DNA of 6,935 nucleotides, from positions 1-6,935 of the forward strand of contig JAEUNV010000091.1 of the NCBI GenBank assembly GCA_016790385.1, given 5' to 3'. The notes below the pieces were generated by a model. The model was not told the origin of the DNA. It saw only the letters and a program-made list of their open reading frames with translations, and did no database searches. Positions 6,701 to 6,935 of the stretch are shown piece after piece. Source of the DNA: Zoogloea sp. (lineage in GTDB: Bacteria; Pseudomonadota; Gammaproteobacteria; Burkholderiales; Rhodocyclaceae). The position numbers and the translations under genes were made by a program. How positions within the stretch are numbered: position 1 is the first letter of the stretch; each line of letters begins with the position of its first letter.

Positions 6701-6935
6701 GTAAAGCGCCCGTTGATGACCATGGACATCACGCCGGGCTTCGGACACCAGGATGTCCACCGACTGGCCGGTCAGCTCCCCCTGGGCATAGCCGAACATC
6801 CGCTCCAGGGCCGGATTGACCAGCACCATCTTCCCGGCGGGGTCGACCACCAGCAGGCCTTCCACGCTGGAATTCCAGACCTGCCGGAAGCGGGCCTCGC
6901 TGTCGGCCTGGGCGGCCTCGGCCCGATGCAGATCG
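3764..6935 (-). CDS. Multi-PAS hybrid sensor histidine kinase with C-terminal receiver (N-terminus outside window)
   Basis: The frame is open from the right edge to the TAG at 3764, giving 1056 visible residues. The GTG at 6865 is internal: the 23 codons before it (AEAAQADSEARFRQVWNSS and neighbours) form a helix leading into PAS. Numbering from that GTG, five PAS domains end at DVTERS (104), DITARR (233), DITERK (360), DITERK (486) and DITEQK (608). A coiled coil follows (about 615-650), then HisKA with phosphoacceptor H660 in the H-box around SHEIRTPLN, and HATPase_c with N776 (N-box), DSGIG (808-812), LFRAFEQGD and GGTGLGLV (837-844). Finally comes a receiver with E911/D912, phosphoacceptor D955, T985 and K1007. 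All catalytic residues are present. ATP-dependent autophosphorylation and transfer to its own D955 are expected. There is no HPt domain, so an unlinked phosphotransfer protein is probably needed. No membrane segment lies in the visible part; one may exist upstream. The signal is unknown, and PAS5 has a NifL-like motif that allows a flavin or redox input. Confidence 0.97.
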   Translation of the reverse strand, partial: DLHRAEAAQADSEARFRQVWNSSVEGLLVVDPAGKMVLVNPALERMFGYAQGELTGQSVDILVSEARRDVHGHQRALYRTAPEQAHALMSRRSLRGCSKDGDEIAIEISLGSLELDGVNHVLATVSDVTERSLAEELLRASERRLRLALDAAQAGCWEWFLESNNNYWSDELWDLYGIPANSCLPSYEAWRVSIHPDDRDRVEAAINAARDKGVGFEAEWQVCMPAGEGPRWLMCRGQPVVGQDGRVGSYIGIVLDITARRQAEALRRRSDAMLETILDNVGAYIYIKDEDYCYTYANRAVLELFGVGRDGLAGTTDAEYFDGDTASILRANDRRIIENGERVEIEETNVDRRTGESRSYLSVKLPLRREDGSIYALCGISTDITERKRALDERLAADARFRDLFDSMQEGFFLAELIFDEAGVPVDWFFVDVNPAYSRIMGLSREQVVGHTVRELFPGLEDFWFKAHVGAALSGQHASLEGYVAATGRYYENHYYSPRPGQFACLFSDITERKRVEEQLRMLSTAVEQSPGSIVLTDLDARIIYVNKAFEEASGYTLDEVKGENPRIMHSGETPPEVFRDLWSTLEQGSVWRGELINRRKTGEIYVEAAVISPVRRADGSVSHYLGIKQDITEQKRNEEELALHRLQLESLVEARTRELAQAKEVAESASRAKSAFLANMSHEIRTPLNAVLGMARIMQREGVSPSQAEQLGKIDTAAHHLLAVINDILDLSKIEAEKFLLEEGCFVLESLVTNVASMIQEKASAKGLRLVVNCEALPCMLRGDATRLTQALLNLASNAVKFTEVGGVTLSVSVVAREKARVLLRAEVSDSGIGVPAEALPKLFRAFEQGDASNTRKYGGTGLGLVITRRLAELMGGEAGAESTPGVGSTFWFTAWLGLSEAVRPLQPASGRPVGAEAILRSEHAGAHILLVEDEPVNQEVGRLFLQDAGLDVSVAGNGAVAVDMVSASAFDLILMDMQMPEMDGLEATRRIRRLEAGRNLPIVAMTANAFAEDRAQCLAVGMDDFLSKPVEPDRLYSTLLRWLRSRSRDGGTPV

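Noticed and set aside
3764..6865. Hybrid kinase as a complete protein starting at GTG 6865
   Set aside because: The frame continues without a stop to the window edge, and the preceding codons encode the normal lead-in helix of the first PAS domain, so the GTG is an internal valine.

Overview
The window comes from a GC-rich proteobacterium. The tail of GatB, the LysR/Old Yellow Enzyme pair and the multi-PAS hybrid kinase together suggest a betaproteobacterium, perhaps of the Rhodocyclales (Azoarcus/Thauera-like). This placement is a judgement from protein style and base composition, not from a marker search. I see no rRNA, tRNA, CRISPR array, insertion sequence, integrase or phage structural gene.

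Layout from left to right. (1) The 3' end of gatB on the + strand (1-504), the tail of the amidotransferase that makes Gln-tRNA(Gln) and/or Asn-tRNA(Asn), is followed by a strong GC-rich hairpin with a T-run that should end its transcript. (2) A minus-strand gene for an uncharacterised 261-residue protein (565-1350) converges on gatB and has a clear GGAGG ribosome binding site. (3) A minus-strand LysR-type regulator (1454-2335) is divergent from (4) a plus-strand Old Yellow Enzyme family flavin ene-reductase (2439-3551). The 103-bp gap between them is AT-rich relative to its surroundings and holds nested inverted repeats that look like a LysR operator overlapping a promoter. (5) A 212-bp gap with no gene separates the reductase from (6) a very large minus-strand hybrid sensor histidine kinase (3764 to beyond 6935) with at least five PAS domains, HisKA, HATPase_c and a C-terminal receiver domain. 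Its N-terminus lies outside the window.

The LysR/ene-reductase pair is the one clear functional unit: the regulator probably senses an electrophile or related small molecule and controls the reductase from the shared intergenic region. The hybrid kinase is an orphan within the window, because it carries its own receiver but no HPt domain or partner regulator. The minus-strand unknown gene is the least explained element and the best candidate for something undescribed. I found no convincing evidence of a new multi-gene system here.
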